Positions 1 to 9,584 of a stretch of DNA of 64,000 bases are shown piece by piece. The stretch covers positions 1-64,000 of the forward strand of contig NZ_RDQF01000028.1 of NCBI RefSeq assembly GCF_004114425.1, read 5' to 3'. The stretch is from Bradyrhizobium vignae. GTDB taxonomy: Bacteria; Pseudomonadota; Alphaproteobacteria; Rhizobiales; Xanthobacteraceae. The notes under the pieces are model-generated. The model saw only the letters and a program-made list of their open reading frames with translations. It did not search any database and was not told the DNA's origin. Position 1 is the first letter of the stretch, and every line of letters starts with the position of its first letter. Both the position numbers and the translations under genes were made by a program.

Positions 1-119
1 ATCGCTATTCTTACGACTATCCTTACGACTATCCTTGGACATTGTGACCCCGCGACAAACCATTCCGCGAGATATTCTTAGCCGACCAGATCAGCCCTCA
101 GTGCGTGGTCCCTGGATGA

Positions 120-300
120 CGCTCACGATCAAGCGCCGAACCGAGATAGTGGGTATCTTCCCCAATGAAGATGCCATCGTGCGCGCCTGATCGACGCCAT
201 CCTGCTTGAGCAGGACGATGAGTGGGCCGTCCAGCGTGCCCGTTACATGACGCTGGAAACCATCACGCCGTTGAGCGATGCCCACCGTCAGCCTTCCGGC
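120..300 (+). pseudogene. IS256-family transposase, C-terminal remnant
   Basis: The translation from about 128 reads IKRRTEIVGIFPNEDAIVR. After a one-base shift near 184 it continues DAILLEQDDEWAVQRARYM and then TLETITPLSD. These are the conserved last ~60 residues of Mutator/IS256 transposases. Only the tail is present, with no catalytic DDE region before it, so this is a dead fragment. I could not place the element end. The bases up to 530 contain no convincing gene. Confidence 0.7.
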
Positions 301-548
301 AATCGCCAGCTGACCTGTCCGGCCACGCCGGCGAACGCGGTGTCCCACCGCCAGTTACACCACGCCACGGGACACGATCTTCGGAGCACGATCGACGGGG
401 AGCCTAGCGAGCTTCATGATGTGGTCTGCGACGCAGCCGAATATCTTGAGACCCTCGAGTGTCCCATCGCCAAGCCAAAAACCAGGAAGGCGGAGCACAC
501 TTTCTGGGAAAAGGCCACGGCGATCCACGTTGACCTGCCACTGAATTT

Positions 549-1460
549 TCATCCAGTGGCAGTTGGAGTCTCGGCGTTTTGTACGCCAAGTGGCGCGGGT
601 GGAGCAACGGACGATTGGCGGAGCTGGTCGGGGTTGCGCAGCCGATCGTCCGTTGCGGTGAGGTGGGCGGCGTAGGCCGCGGGTGTCAGGTATTTCAGGG
701 ACGAGTGGGGACGCTCGAGATTGTAGTCGGCGACCCAATTGGCGATCTTGGCGCGGGCGTCGTCGAGATCGAAGAACAGCGTCTGGTTGAGTAGCTCATC
801 GCGCATCAAAGCTCTCGACGAAGCCGTTCTGCACGGGCTTTCCCGGTGCGATGAAGTGCCAATCGATGGCTGCGTCCTTGCACCAAGCCAGCATGGCGTT
901 GCAGGTGAACTCGGTGCCGTGGTCGGACACGATCAGTCCTGGCTTGCGGCGTCGCTCGACGATTGCCGCGAGTTCGCGGGCCACGCGCCGCCCCGAGATC
1001 GACGTATCCGGAATGGCGCCCAGGCATTCCTTGGTGACGTCGTCGACGATGTTGAGGATGCGGAAGCGTCGACCATTGGCGAACTGGTCGTGGACGAAGT
1101 CCAGCGACCAGCGGGCATTGGGCCTCGCCTCGATCAGGATCGGGGTCCCCACAGCTTTGCGGCGAGCCCGTCGCTTGCGGACGGTGAGCCCTTCCTCGCA
1201 ATAAAGCCGGTAGATCCGGTTGATCCCCGATGGCTCGCCCTCCGCCGCAGCAGGACGAACAGGCGGGGATAGCCGAAACGCCGCCGCTCGTTGGCGAGAT
1301 CGCGCAATCGGCCAGGCAGAACTGCGTCCGGCGGACGACTGGAGCGATAGCGGATCATCTTCCGATCCGCTCCGACAATCGAACAGGCCCGCCGCTCCGA
1401 CAGGCTCATGACGGCCTGCAGACGCGCGACCGCAGCGCGCTTGGCGGCGGGCCCGACCAT
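549..1460 (-). pseudogene. IS3-family transposase OrfB (DDE integrase), frameshifted
   Basis: This is the catalytic subunit in three pieces: an N-terminal part (MVGPAAKRAAV, ERRACSIVGADRKM), the DDE core (WSLDFVHDQF, IVSDHGTEF, FVESF) and a C-terminal piece (LERPHSSLKYLTPAAYA). One base is missing near 1248, where the frame changes inside the arginine-rich linker. About 8 bp are missing near 803, just after FVESF, where the family has NGRMRDE. All three DDE segments survive, but in different frames, so no full-length protein can be made. Confidence 0.8.
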
Positions 1461-1720
1461 TTTTTTGAAAGGAGCTCGCGAAGGGCGGCGGCGTCGAGCA
1501 TCTGCTCGGCTAGAAGCTTCGTCAGCTTCGCGTTCTCGTCCTCCAGCTCCCTCAGCCGCTTCGCCTCTGAAACGTCCATGCGGCCGAATTTGGCCTTCCA
1601 ATTGTAGATCGTTGCTTCCGACACCCCGTGCTTGCGATCCAGGTCGGCCGTCTTTGCTCCAGCCTCATGCTCCTTCAATACCGCGATAATCTGCTCTTCC
1701 GTGAACCTTGCTAGCTTCAT
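1406..1720 (-). CDS. IS3-family transposase OrfA
   Basis: This is the DNA-binding subunit of the IS3-type transposase. The protein starts MKLARFTEEQIIAVLKEHEA, followed by a helix-turn-helix (HGVSEATIYNWKAKFG) and a leucine-zipper-like helix ending in LLSKKW. The start at 1720 is chosen because MKLARF is where this family begins; the frame stays open to 1756. An A7 run lies at 1460-1466 on this strand, where OrfB begins. IS3 elements commonly use such runs for -1 frameshifting to make the OrfAB fusion. Here the OrfA frame has no stop at the usual place and runs on to 1406, so the last ~17 residues are probably not native. Confidence 0.75.
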   Translation of the reverse strand: MKLARFTEEQIIAVLKEHEAGAKTADLDRKHGVSEATIYNWKAKFGRMDVSEAKRLRELEDENAKLTKLLAEQMLDAAALRELLSKKWSGPPPSALRSRVCRPS

Positions 1721-1785
1721 CTGTTCGTCCTTCTTCGGGCCGGACTCTAACTCCATCTGGAGGAAATACGCAGGGGCAGGTCACA

Positions 1786-2558
1786 GAGCATTTCAGGCCT
1801 TGGACTGAGTTGCAGCAGAGGATTCAAGCCGCTGTGCAGCCGTTGCAGCAAGAGTTTGCTCGCGTAGCGGACCTATCTTGAGAGCTTCAGGCTTTCGCCG
1901 GAATTTCAGCGGCTGGCGAAAACCCTCCTGGTTGCGGGCCAGCGCAAGGAGGCTCTCGATCGTATTGGTTTGCTTCCTCACGCGTCCACGCCATTAGATG
2001 CTAGACGATGCTGGCGAAGATCTGCGCGAGAGGGTGGAAGCTTACTATCGCGAAAGCTGCGATGAGGTCAGCCATGCGGTTCAAAAGCGAGCAGAGATGT
2101 TCGACGTTGATGCCGAAGCCAAGGAGACCCTCGTCGAGGCCTTGAACGCACACAAGAGCGACTACGGCCGCTCGACTTGTCGTCTGTTGCTGCCCGAGAT
2201 CGAGAGGGTTGCCCTTGTCGAGTTGCAGCGCAAGGAGCTTGGGGTTACTCACGTCGACAAGGTACTGGGCAAGCTATCGGGCTCTCTTGGCAGGTAGTTG
2301 GTCCGTGGAGGGGCACGCATGAAGCTTTTATCTAGAACGAGCTGTTCAACGACATGGGCATACAGATGAATCCGTAAGCCGCTCGTACAGCTGCACAGCA
2401 AAATAGCCCGAGACCGGTTCGAAGCGCTCGTCAAGAAGACCGCCGCGAGCCGCGCGGTCACTCAACTTTTGTTGTGTTCTTGCACCGTGCGGGTCCGCTG
2501 GCGGCACGAGGCTTTCATCGATTTCATGGATCTGCGGGAGGATCTTCCATCGCCATAG
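1786..2558 (+). pseudogene. Decayed gene of unknown function
   Basis: Three successive frames give protein-like, charged, helical text with no clear starts: 1786-1878 (EHFRPWTELQQRI), 1880-1996 (SPEFQRLAKTLLVAGQRKEA) and 1998-2297 (LDDAGEDLRERVEAYYRESC). A further piece after 2370 reads VQLHSKIARDRFEALVKKTA. The simplest reading is one gene broken by several small indels, cut at its 5' side by the IS3 element ending at 1783. I do not recognise the family. The 99-residue ORF at 1998-2297 could instead be a short gene. Confidence 0.4.
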
Positions 2559-2997
2559 GCGGCCGATAGCGTGCAACTTTTGACAGTTTCTCCGAAGAGC
2601 TCCACATGAAGAGTCGTGCAGACGCAGCCTCCAAAATAAGCGTCTGGTGAGCCAAACGGAGCTTCTCAATGTTTTCGAAGAGAGCGTTCCTCGGTCGGCG
2701 CAGCTTTGCGATAGCCGCGCGACTTTCGTCTCGCTGCCGGCGAGCCTCTGATATGATCGTTGCGGCGCGATCCAAGAGGTCATGTCCCTCATCCCGCGCT
2801 TTGGAAAGATGGGTCGCACTAGAACAAAGGAGCAAGAAGAGCGCGCGATCAGCTTTGTAACGTGCTCCCGCTCGAGTATGCTCGGAGCCTGACATAAGAA
2901 TTTGTCCCGCTGCTGCGTTGACCGCCCATTTCCAGCGGCTTCGCCCGCACTTCTTCAGCACGACCGTGAAATGTGCGAACGGCGGATATTCTCGCAT
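2524..2997 (-). CDS. Hypothetical protein, 157 aa, C-terminal coiled coil
   Basis: No known function. The N-terminal ~65 residues (FTVVLKKCGRSRWKWAVNAA and ARYKADRALFLLLCSSA) resemble a short conserved rhizobial hypothetical protein that I recall. The rest is a long amphipathic helix (RAATIISEARRQRDESRAAI) that may be coiled coil. There are no membrane segments or signal peptide. It overlaps the decayed plus-strand gene at its 3' end. The composition looks coding, but the neighbourhood is full of relics, so the C-terminal half may be out of its native frame. Confidence 0.45.
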   Translation of the reverse strand: MREYPPFAHFTVVLKKCGRSRWKWAVNAAAGQILMSGSEHTRAGARYKADRALFLLLCSSATHLSKARDEGHDLLDRAATIISEARRQRDESRAAIAKLRRPRNALFENIEKLRLAHQTLILEAASARLFMWSSSEKLSKVARYRPPMAMEDPPADP

Positions 2998-3183
2998 GCC
3001 ACGCCCCCAAGGACTGTTCAGGAGAGCAGTTTATGGGACCGATCTGATCAGGCAAGGTCGACTCTTGCAGAACGATTTATCACCCTTGGGCCCCCCTCGG
3101 CTCGGCCATAGGTGGCTCTTGCCCGCTCCACTCAAGGACATCGCGGACCTGTTGGCGTCACCACGGGAGCCATCCCGCTTAAC

Positions 3184-3449
3184 ATGCCCGACGATCCACA
3201 CGGAAGCCATGTCATGGGAATTGCCGCTGGCAATGGCGCCGTTTCGCCCGGCAGCCCGGTGACAGCTTTCGTCGGAATGGCTCCGGCCGCGGATCTGATC
3301 GTTGCCGCGACCAAGTTCAACTTCGCGCTCATACAGCACGGGATCGAATACATCCAGAAACGAGCGAGAGCGCGCAACTGTCCCTGCCTATCAATCTCAG
3401 TTTGGGCCAATCTTTGGGCGCGCGCGACGGTCATAGCCTGGATGAATAG
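3184..3449 (+). pseudogene. Subtilisin-like (S8) serine protease fragment
   Basis: The catalytic-histidine segment of subtilases is clear (DDPHGSHVMGIAAGNG), followed by FVGMAPAADLIVA and HGIEYIQKRA. After a one-base shift near 3390 the frame continues PINLSLGQSLGARDGHSLDE, the strand and loop that normally follow. The Asp segment upstream and the Ser segment downstream are missing, so this is a decayed internal fragment. No intact partner gene is adjacent. Confidence 0.7.
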
Positions 3450-3700
3450 TGGCGTTTTGCTGGCGGATCACGCGCCACAATACGTTCGCTGCGCTCGCCG
3501 ACCTTTACCCGCGATGGCTCGTTCGCGATCTTCTTCCCGTGCCGCCAAGCGGCGGCAATCCTCGCGAGGCAACAAGATCGCTCAGCCCGCCATCCTCCGC
3601 TGGCGCTGCGGGCCAAGGCTGCGGGTCGCTCGTTGCGGCGCTCATAGATCGCCATCAAGGTTGCGATGGTCGCGAGCTGTAACAGCAACAGGAGATCACC

Positions 3701-3964
3701 ATGGCTCAGATTGGCACCCTCACCCGGGCCGAAGATGGCTCGTATACCGGCACCATCAAGACGCTCTCGCTCAACATCAAGGCGCTCCCCCTTCCGGCCG
3801 AACCCTCCGCGAACGAGAAGGCCCTAACCTGCGCGTGATGGCCGGCAACGTCGAGATAGGTGCCGCGTGGCAGCGGAACCTACAAGGATAAAGCAGTCTA
3901 TCACTCGGTCAAGCTCGACGCCCCGTCCTTCTCGGCGCCGATCTACGCCAACCTCATCGCAGTC
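3701..3964 (+). pseudogene. DUF736-family protein, frameshifted
   Basis: The gene starts with ATG at 3701 behind a good ribosome site (AGGAG at 3690-3694). It reads MAQIGTLTRAEDGSYTGTIK, the signature start of DUF736 proteins, which are small and plasmid- or ICE-associated. A stop follows after 45 residues. Two further frames then supply the rest of the family: LRVMAGNVEIGAAW at ~3836 and VKLDAPSFSAPIYANL at ~3910. At least two indels separate them, and the usual C-terminus is replaced at ~3965 by unrelated sequence. Confidence 0.75.
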
Positions 3965-3971
3965 GATGACG

Positions 3972-4131
3972 GCTGCCCATTGGTGCCGGCGCTGCAGATC
4001 TGGCCCGAATTGGTGAACACCGCCATCGCGGCCGGGAACTGCGGCATCGAGATCGGCATCGGCGAAGATGATGTCCGGCGACTTGCCGCCGAGCTCGAGC
4101 GAGACGCGCTTGAGGTCTCACGTCCGGAGCT
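3972..4131 (-). pseudogene. Aldehyde dehydrogenase internal fragment
   Basis: Read on the minus strand, this gives LKRVSLELGGKSPDIIFADA, the glutamate active-site region of ALDH enzymes. After a one-base shift it gives AAMAVFTNSGQICSAGT, the catalytic-cysteine region. Only ~55 residues remain. It abuts the DUF736 relic, making a junction of two unrelated decayed genes in opposite orientations. Confidence 0.75.
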
Positions 4132-4148
4132 GACAGGATATCCTGTCA
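4131..4148. promoter_or_regulatory. Perfect 18-bp palindrome, possible operator
   Basis: TGACAGGATATCCTGTCA is its own reverse complement, and another CCTGTC half-site follows at 4154-4159. It lies ~250 bp upstream of the conserved hypothetical gene at 4400. A symmetric repeat of this size is typical of a binding site for a dimeric repressor, but no regulator lies beside it. Confidence 0.35.
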
Positions 4149-4399
4149 TATCTCCTGTCGCGGCAGACTGATCCGAAGGCAGTCTATCTTTCCTCGGATG
4201 CCCCCTTATTCGCAGCTCACAGTAAGCTGCTGCAGGCAAGGCGGAAATTGGCGCTACGGCCGTGTTGCCGGCCGACCGGAAGCGACCTCGCCCGATCCCA
4301 GGCTGATTGAGCAGAAAGACAGCGGATCACAGCCACTCTACGCCGATTATCACCGCGGCTGAGTTGCTAGTATCGGCCCGCTATTTGTCCAGGCTCAAC

Positions 4400-4786
4400 A
4401 TGTCTTCGCATGAAATTTCCACCCACTCGATCGCTGCGGCTGATCGCGATCTGATCTTCGTCGTGATCGAGCGTCATCGCGAGCTGTCGGCGTACTACGA
4501 TGCGGCCGTGTCGATATCTGCGAGGCTTGAGGACGAAGCCGAATTTAATGCCGCCGACGAAATCAGCGTCCGAAGGAATGAGATTCTCGCAGAGCACGCG
4601 AATGTACTCATCCGTTCAACGCCAACCACGATCGCCGGCGTTATTGCTTTGACCCGTTACGTCGGCAGCCTACGTGATTGGGAGCTTCCCGACGATGATG
4701 CGTGGTATCGGGTTTTCTTAGAAGGTCTGGCAGACGCGATCAATGGAATCACCATGGCACAGCGGCTTGGGCGAGACGGCGATTAA
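4400..4786 (+). CDS. Conserved rhizobial hypothetical protein, 128 aa
   Basis: A soluble, mostly helical, acidic protein (AADRDLIFVVIERHRELSAY, TPTTIAGVIALTRYVGSL, GITMAQRLGRDGD). I recognise the pattern from a multicopy family of small rhizobial proteins with no assigned function. I place the start at ATG 4400; a TTG at 4307 in the same frame would add 31 residues. It is followed after 1 bp by a 28-codon membrane-protein ORF, probably on the same transcript. The reading frame appears intact, unlike most neighbours. Confidence 0.65.
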   Translation: MSSHEISTHSIAAADRDLIFVVIERHRELSAYYDAAVSISARLEDEAEFNAADEISVRRNEILAEHANVLIRSTPTTIAGVIALTRYVGSLRDWELPDDDAWYRVFLEGLADAINGITMAQRLGRDGD

Positions 4787-4787
4787 C

Positions 4788-4874
4788 ATGGCGCTCCCTG
4801 TCATTGTGCGCGGCATACTTTTTTGGGGAGCCATTGCTGGGCTTCTCTATTTCGTGTGGAAGTTGCCATTCTGA
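4788..4874 (+). CDS. Predicted single-pass membrane microprotein, 28 aa
   Basis: ATG at 4788 begins one base after the stop of the preceding gene. The protein reads MALPVIVRGILFWGAIAGLL followed by YFVWKLPF: a short N-terminus with one arginine, then an unbroken hydrophobic segment and a lysine near the end. This is what a one-span inner-membrane microprotein looks like. Translational coupling to the upstream gene is likely. It is too short for family assignment, and chance cannot be excluded. Confidence 0.45.
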   Translation: MALPVIVRGILFWGAIAGLLYFVWKLPF

Positions 4875-5645
4875 AGCCCGAGGATCAGGGAGTCGGCTGG
4901 GCCGCTGTCGAGGAAATGAGGAGTGGCGGCTTCTCAACCCCGGTAAGTGCAGCAGAGCCGAGCTCGTACGGCTGCGATCTCGTTCCGCCGAGTGGTGGAT
5001 CGAATGAGTCGCCAGCCTGCGACCGTCACGTCAAGAACAGTCTCGAACGTTCAGTCGGGCAGTGGCCGAGACAGATCCGACATCTGGCACTGCTGGGGTG
5101 CTGATCGCAACGGCAGGAACACAAACGAGCCGAGATCACATGTCCCCAGTGGCTGGATAAGCAGGTTGCAAATCGGCGAGCTCGATCGGCGTGAGGTCGC
5201 AAATCTTCCACAGTAGCGAATTGCCTGACGCTGTTCGCGTGTCCGTAAGCGTTGAAGCCCGCGTCCAGTGATGCCTATCTGGGATCAACCGATCACGAGA
5301 GTGAGGTGCGGTCATGCGGCTTTGTTGCGCTCGAAGCGAATGAGAGAAGAAAAAGTGCGCAAGGTGGCGGATCCAGAGCGAAAAACACCGATATCACGCG
5401 TCTTGATCCTCAGCATCGAAAATCTCTTTACGATTCAAGAGAATGTTCGATAGATCGCGCCACTGCTGTAGGTTACGTTATCAATTTTCAGAGCGGTGCC
5501 CGCTAGGAGATCTCCGATCAGTTTGTTGCGGGCCGCCCGCTATCTACCACGCAAGCCTTCGACGAGGGCTGGTACGAATTTCTAGAATCCAAGCTTATTT
5601 GCTCGCTCAGGACTATCTCCGATAACAGTGTAGGAAATTCAGGCG
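4875..5645. other. No supported gene
   Basis: About 770 bp with only short overlapping ORFs on both strands, no ribosome sites in sensible positions and no recognisable domains. It is probably gene debris plus the upstream region of the patatin relic. Confidence 0.5.
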
Positions 5646-7495
5646 ATGACTGTGCGCGAGCAGCTCTTTTGTTTCGCAACTTCCGGTAGATTGCCGTTCT
5701 TTCGGTCGCCATTTCAATTTTGCTGTACTTGCCAGATCAGATTCAGGAGCTCTACCGGATAGCCGCTGACGACATTGGGTGGGTAACGCTCAAGGAGTGT
5801 GTCGCCGTCGGCGTGATTGCGTTAACGATCTGGGCGGTCGCTTTTCAGCTTACTGCCGCAACCCTGCCTCATATCCCGCCCGCTAAGGGGCGCTTGGCCT
5901 TCTATATCGAAGCTGCACCCGTTGTGCTCGGAGCTCTGCCGATCGTCGCCGCGACGGCAGGTCAACTCGCCTCGCGCCCGGCTGAAAAGATCGGTGAGGT
6001 CGAGGAAGTCGGAAGTATCTTCCGCATTCAGGACCAAGCGCTTGCCTTTGAGCGGAGCATGCTGCTCATCCTTGCGCTTGCCATGTTGATCCTGCTTGCC
6101 TCGTTTGTTGTATTCGCTTGGCAGATAGGGTCAAAACATCGCTCGGCCGCACTCGCGAACCGGACCAACATCGCCTATTTCATCCCCTATAGATTTCTCG
6201 CGCTCACGATCGGCGGCATCGCCCTGTTGACGATCGGGTTCGTTTTGTTTCCGGACAGGCTTGCACAATTCGTCGGATCGTTCGGTGTAATCGCTCGCTT
6301 TGCGATGTGCGTGGCCGGTCTCACCACCCACTTTGCGCTACTGACGATCAGGTTCAATTTTCCTTTTATACCGGTTGTGTTTGGCGGCTTGTTCCTGGTT
6401 GCCTCGTTGTTCGGAGGCGATGACCACGAGCTGCGCAGCGTGGCCGGAGCAACCGGCCCATCAGAAGAGATGCACATTTCTGCAGTCGAAGCATTTCGGG
6501 ATTGGCTTCGGCAAAAACCGCGCCTGGCCGAGGCCGAGAGGCTCGGAGAATATCCGGTATTCATTGTGGCTGCCCAGGGGAGCGGCATCTACGCAGCCAA
6601 CAATGCGGCGCGCTTTCTTGCCAGGATGCAGGATCTCTGTCCGGCATTTCGGCAGCATCTGTTTGCGATAAGCGGTGTCTCCGGAGGGAGCGTCGGCTCA
6701 GTAATTTTCGCACCCGCGCTTCATGCCGACGATGCGCCGCTTGATACGATCGGTCCCGACGCAAAGACATGCCCGAAGATCGCCGACTTTCTGGCCGGCG
6801 TCGGCCGGGCTGAGGATATCGATGCCCCTGGGGAGGTAGAACAGCGCGTTGCAAGTGTCTTAGAGACGGATTTTCTCTTGCCCTTGGTTGCCGGTCTTCT
6901 ATTTACTGACTTCACCCAGCTGTTTTCTCGGCTCGCTATCCCAAGTTTTGATCGCGCGCGCTTTCTGGAGTACACGCTGGAGAATGCTGCAGACAGAATA
7001 CTCAACCAAAAGGAGGCTGGCGATCAATCCAATCTGCTAAAGGCAGATTTTCAGTCACATTGGACACCTTCCAACAATATGCCGGCGCTATTGTTGAACG
7101 CAACAGATGCCGGTAGCGGCAAACGCGTTGTCGTCTCTCCTTTTGATATCGACCCGCTTCATGCCAAAGACAAAGACCTCTGTATTCTCTCGATGCTTGA
7201 TCGTGCCGGCACCGGAGCCAATCAAACTGTCAAGAGCCACTCGCTGCGGATCCCGCTTAGCGCTGCGGCCTTTACCAGCGCGCGATTTCCATGGGTGACT
7301 CCGGCAGCGACGGTCTCCTTGCGGAATGATTGTATTACCGCCAATCCGCAGGCGCGCCTCGTGGACGGCGGATATATCGAGAATTCCGGAATAGAGACCG
7401 CGCTCGATTTGATTGAGCGGCTCAACAGCATCAAGGGCACCTCTGACGCGCCAAAATTCCGGATTCGCGGCGCGATGAGAAAGAGGTTTCGCTAA
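5646..7495 (+). pseudogene. Membrane-anchored patatin-like phospholipase, frameshifted at both ends
   Basis: The long frame 5720-7495 encodes an N-terminal region of several hydrophobic helices (residues ~25-225) and then a patatin lipase domain. The nucleophile elbow is SGVSGGSVGS, the aspartate of the dyad lies in LVDGGYIENSG, and an oxyanion-type loop is VAAQGSGIYAANN. The long frame has no good start. An ATG at 5646 opens another frame ending in FFRSPFQF, and the two join as SPFQFLLYLPDQIQEL if one base is restored near 5720. Near 7475 the frame ends in RGAMRKRFR, while another frame continues DEKEVSLKIVGLDARIE. Both suggest an originally longer protein with two single-base lesions. The lipase core itself is intact, so a truncated product from TTG 5720 cannot be excluded. 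Confidence 0.65.
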
Positions 7496-8350
7496 AGATC
7501 GTCGGCCTCGACGCGCGGATCGAATGTCGTGCGCATGAAGCCTCGGGTCCGAGATCCATCGAGCCATAGATTCTGGTTGCTCCTAAGCGCAACTCTAAAA
7601 TCCAGCTGCGTGACGGAATCGAGCCACGGCGTCTGCAACAGCGGGCCGCTTCGGCCAGCGCTAGCCTCCATCATGAGCTCGATGAGCGGACAGACCTCCG
7701 TTGCTGCGTATGAACCTGCGGCGTTCCCTTAAGCCGGCCGCGCATGTGCGCGCCCACGAGGTCATCGACGACATCGAAAGTCAGGTTTGCTCGGGGCAAA
7801 GGCTGGCTCGCAAAATCCACAGTACGCCCAGGATGGAAGGGAGAAACCGCTATGCGGAGCGTGCACTCTAAGCGAGTCACGCCTTGGAGCGCGAGTCGAT
7901 TTCTGGCGTTTTCGAAGCTCCAGTCAATCTCACGTCAAGAGCTTTGCCTACCCTCCTAACCGGTCTTGTCGCTGCACTCGGTCCCGCGTACCGCCTGCGG
8001 CGTCGCTCTGCTCGCGCTCCTGCGGGTGCCATCTTCCGTTGAGGCGATGCGCCGTTGGCGCACGCTCATCCACAAGGAGGTGGAAAATGCTATCACAAGG
8101 CGCCGCCATTCGATCGCGATCTTATTATCCAGCGCATCGAGGCGAGCAAACTGGAGGCCGAACTTCGGGATCGAGCCATAAACTTCCTACGCAGCCTCGT
8201 GGACGCGCCGCAACCAGATGCTGCACCATGCAATACGCTCTCCTCGTTGAGGCGCTCCCGCATTTGGTCAACCGCCCGAGCGCCCTGCGCCGCACATGGA
8301 TTCTTCCGAGCGTGCTCGAGGAGCGCCGAGAAGAGCTAAGTGTCGAAATT
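7496..8350. other. Gene debris
   Basis: Short coding-like patches occur without starts or stops. One is a plus-strand stretch near 8120-8200 reading DLIIQRIEASKLEAELRDRA. Another is a minus-strand stretch near 7500-7670 reading LLQTPWLDSVTQLDFRVAL. Neither can be assigned, and I see no complete gene. Confidence 0.4.
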
Positions 8351-8575
8351 CTATTGAGTTCGCGGCTTGGCTCTGCATGCCAACGCTGAACCATTGCCTT
8401 GACGTTGGCATGTCATATTCAAGGACGGCGGCCCGCAAGTGTCGCCCTCTTTGCTATAGATTGGGGCCAGGGCGGTATCCTTAGCAGCCTGCGAGGCATG
8501 GGGATAAGCGGCTATTGCAACTGTTGCGCAACCGATGAGGAAAACGCCAAATCTTCGGCGAGTTGACGTTGGCAT
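8351..8575 (-). CDS. Small secreted protein, 74 aa
   Basis: It starts at 8575 with AGGAG seven bases upstream on the minus strand. The N-terminus is a plausible Sec signal: basic MPTSTRRRF, hydrophobic GVFLIGCATVAIAA, and AxA-like cleavage near ASQAA. The mature part is ~45 residues with two or three cysteines. It lies just downstream of another minus-strand secreted-protein remnant (8600-9034), so the two may have been co-transcribed. Function unknown. Confidence 0.45.
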   Translation of the reverse strand: MPTSTRRRFGVFLIGCATVAIAAYPHASQAAKDTALAPIYSKEGDTCGPPSLNMTCQRQGNGSALACRAKPRTQ

Positions 8576-8599
8576 GTTGGCTCCTGCCGCTTCCCTGGA

Positions 8600-9034
8600 C
8601 TAGTGGGATTGGCCGCTTACGGATACTGCAATCGCCGCGGCTTGCCCCCTGGCTTGATGCTGATTGACTGCATAGTCTTCCAGCTGAACCGGAGTATTTC
8701 CGCTCGTGTAGTCGATCCTGTTGCCTTTGCTGTCCGTTGTCTTGATCGGCCCCAAGGTGATGATCAGATCATTCGTATTGGTACGCTGACCAACGATGAG
8801 ATTTGAGCTTGCACCTGCCGAGATCCTGGCAAGCTTCCACGGTGGCGTGAATGATCCGCCGCAGGCTGCAACAAATGCGATTTCCTCGGTGAAGTTGGCC
8901 GAAGCCGTGCCGCCAAGGCTCACGAAAAGGATTGGGGACTGGTGACGTTTCCTCCCGCTGGAAACGTAAAGACTCGATTTGGGCAGCGGGGTCACTGCCG
9001 TGATGCCCGGCGCCACTCCAGTTTGATCTTCCAC
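8600..9034 (-). pseudogene. Secreted/surface protein remnant, 5' end missing
   Basis: The frame gives extracellular-style text: GITAVTPLPKSSLYVSSGRK, SPILFVSLGGTASANFTEEI and LIVGQRTNTNDLIITLGPIK, rich in Thr, Ser and Gly. The coding signal continues upstream to about 9080 (TEDWGTTVTQSI), where an in-frame TGA and then more stops appear, with no signal peptide. I read it as the 3' two-thirds of a secreted protein gene. The family is not recognised. Confidence 0.4.
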
Positions 9035-9407
9035 CGTGATCGATTGGGTTACAGTCGTTCCCCAATCCTCGGTCAGGGCGGGGAATATTCAAGCGCTGAA
9101 CGAGTCGCAGACCTTCGCGGCGCTGAAAGAATGCACCCAATTGAGTTAAGCGCAGGAATACTGCGTCGAGGTCAGAGTACCTCAAGCACAAACACGACTG
9201 CTCCTCTAGCTACGTGATGCCCAAAGGAAGCGACTTCATCGCGTTACTCCCTTGTCACAGCCATGCTAGACTGGGCAGGGGCCACGCCAACCTGGGAGAC
9301 AGCCGGATATCTGGTTTGATGGCTCATTCGTAGAATCTCTCTTTACACAACCAATGGTCGCTGTAAAGATTGCGGCATAAATGTAACGACGGGGCAGCCA
9401 CAGTGAC

Positions 9408-9500
9408 ATGGGTGAAAATGAGAAGCTCCGGCTCGTAAGGGCCGGCGATAGGATGGGCGAACAATCCCCCGAGTTTTTCAAGCGGTTCGTTCTCCTTTGA
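9408..9500 (+). CDS. Possible 30-aa ORF
   Basis: ATG 9408 opens a 30-codon frame reading MGENEKLRLVRAGDRMGEQS and ending EFFKRFVLL. The composition looks coding, and it sits 84 bp upstream of the FAD-oxidoreductase gene. It could be a leader ORF or the start of a lost gene. The rest of the 9086-9584 gap shows nothing I can support. Confidence 0.2.
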   Translation: MGENEKLRLVRAGDRMGEQSPEFFKRFVLL

Positions 9501-9584
9501 ATTGCGCAATTTCCATCAGAGCGCGTGACCGCATGCTGGCACGAAGGCCTGCGGAAGCACGACCAGATAAACCCGAATTGATTT

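Larger units (their letters stand above)
531..1783 (-). mobile_element. IS3-family (IS407-group-like) insertion sequence, inactive
   Basis: The element is bounded by related terminal inverted repeats. The end at 531 begins TGACCTGCCACTGAATTTTC, and the end at 1783, read on the minus strand, begins TGACCTGCCCCTGCGTATTT. About 1.25 kb with two overlapping ORFs on the minus strand fits the IS407 group of IS3. The four bases outside each end (527-530 and 1784-1787) do not match, so no intact target duplication remains. OrfB is frameshifted, so the copy cannot transpose on its own. Confidence 0.8.

Noticed and set aside
5646..7495. The patatin as a CapV-type CBASS effector
   Set aside because: No CD-NTase gene is nearby, and the membrane N-terminus is unlike CapV.
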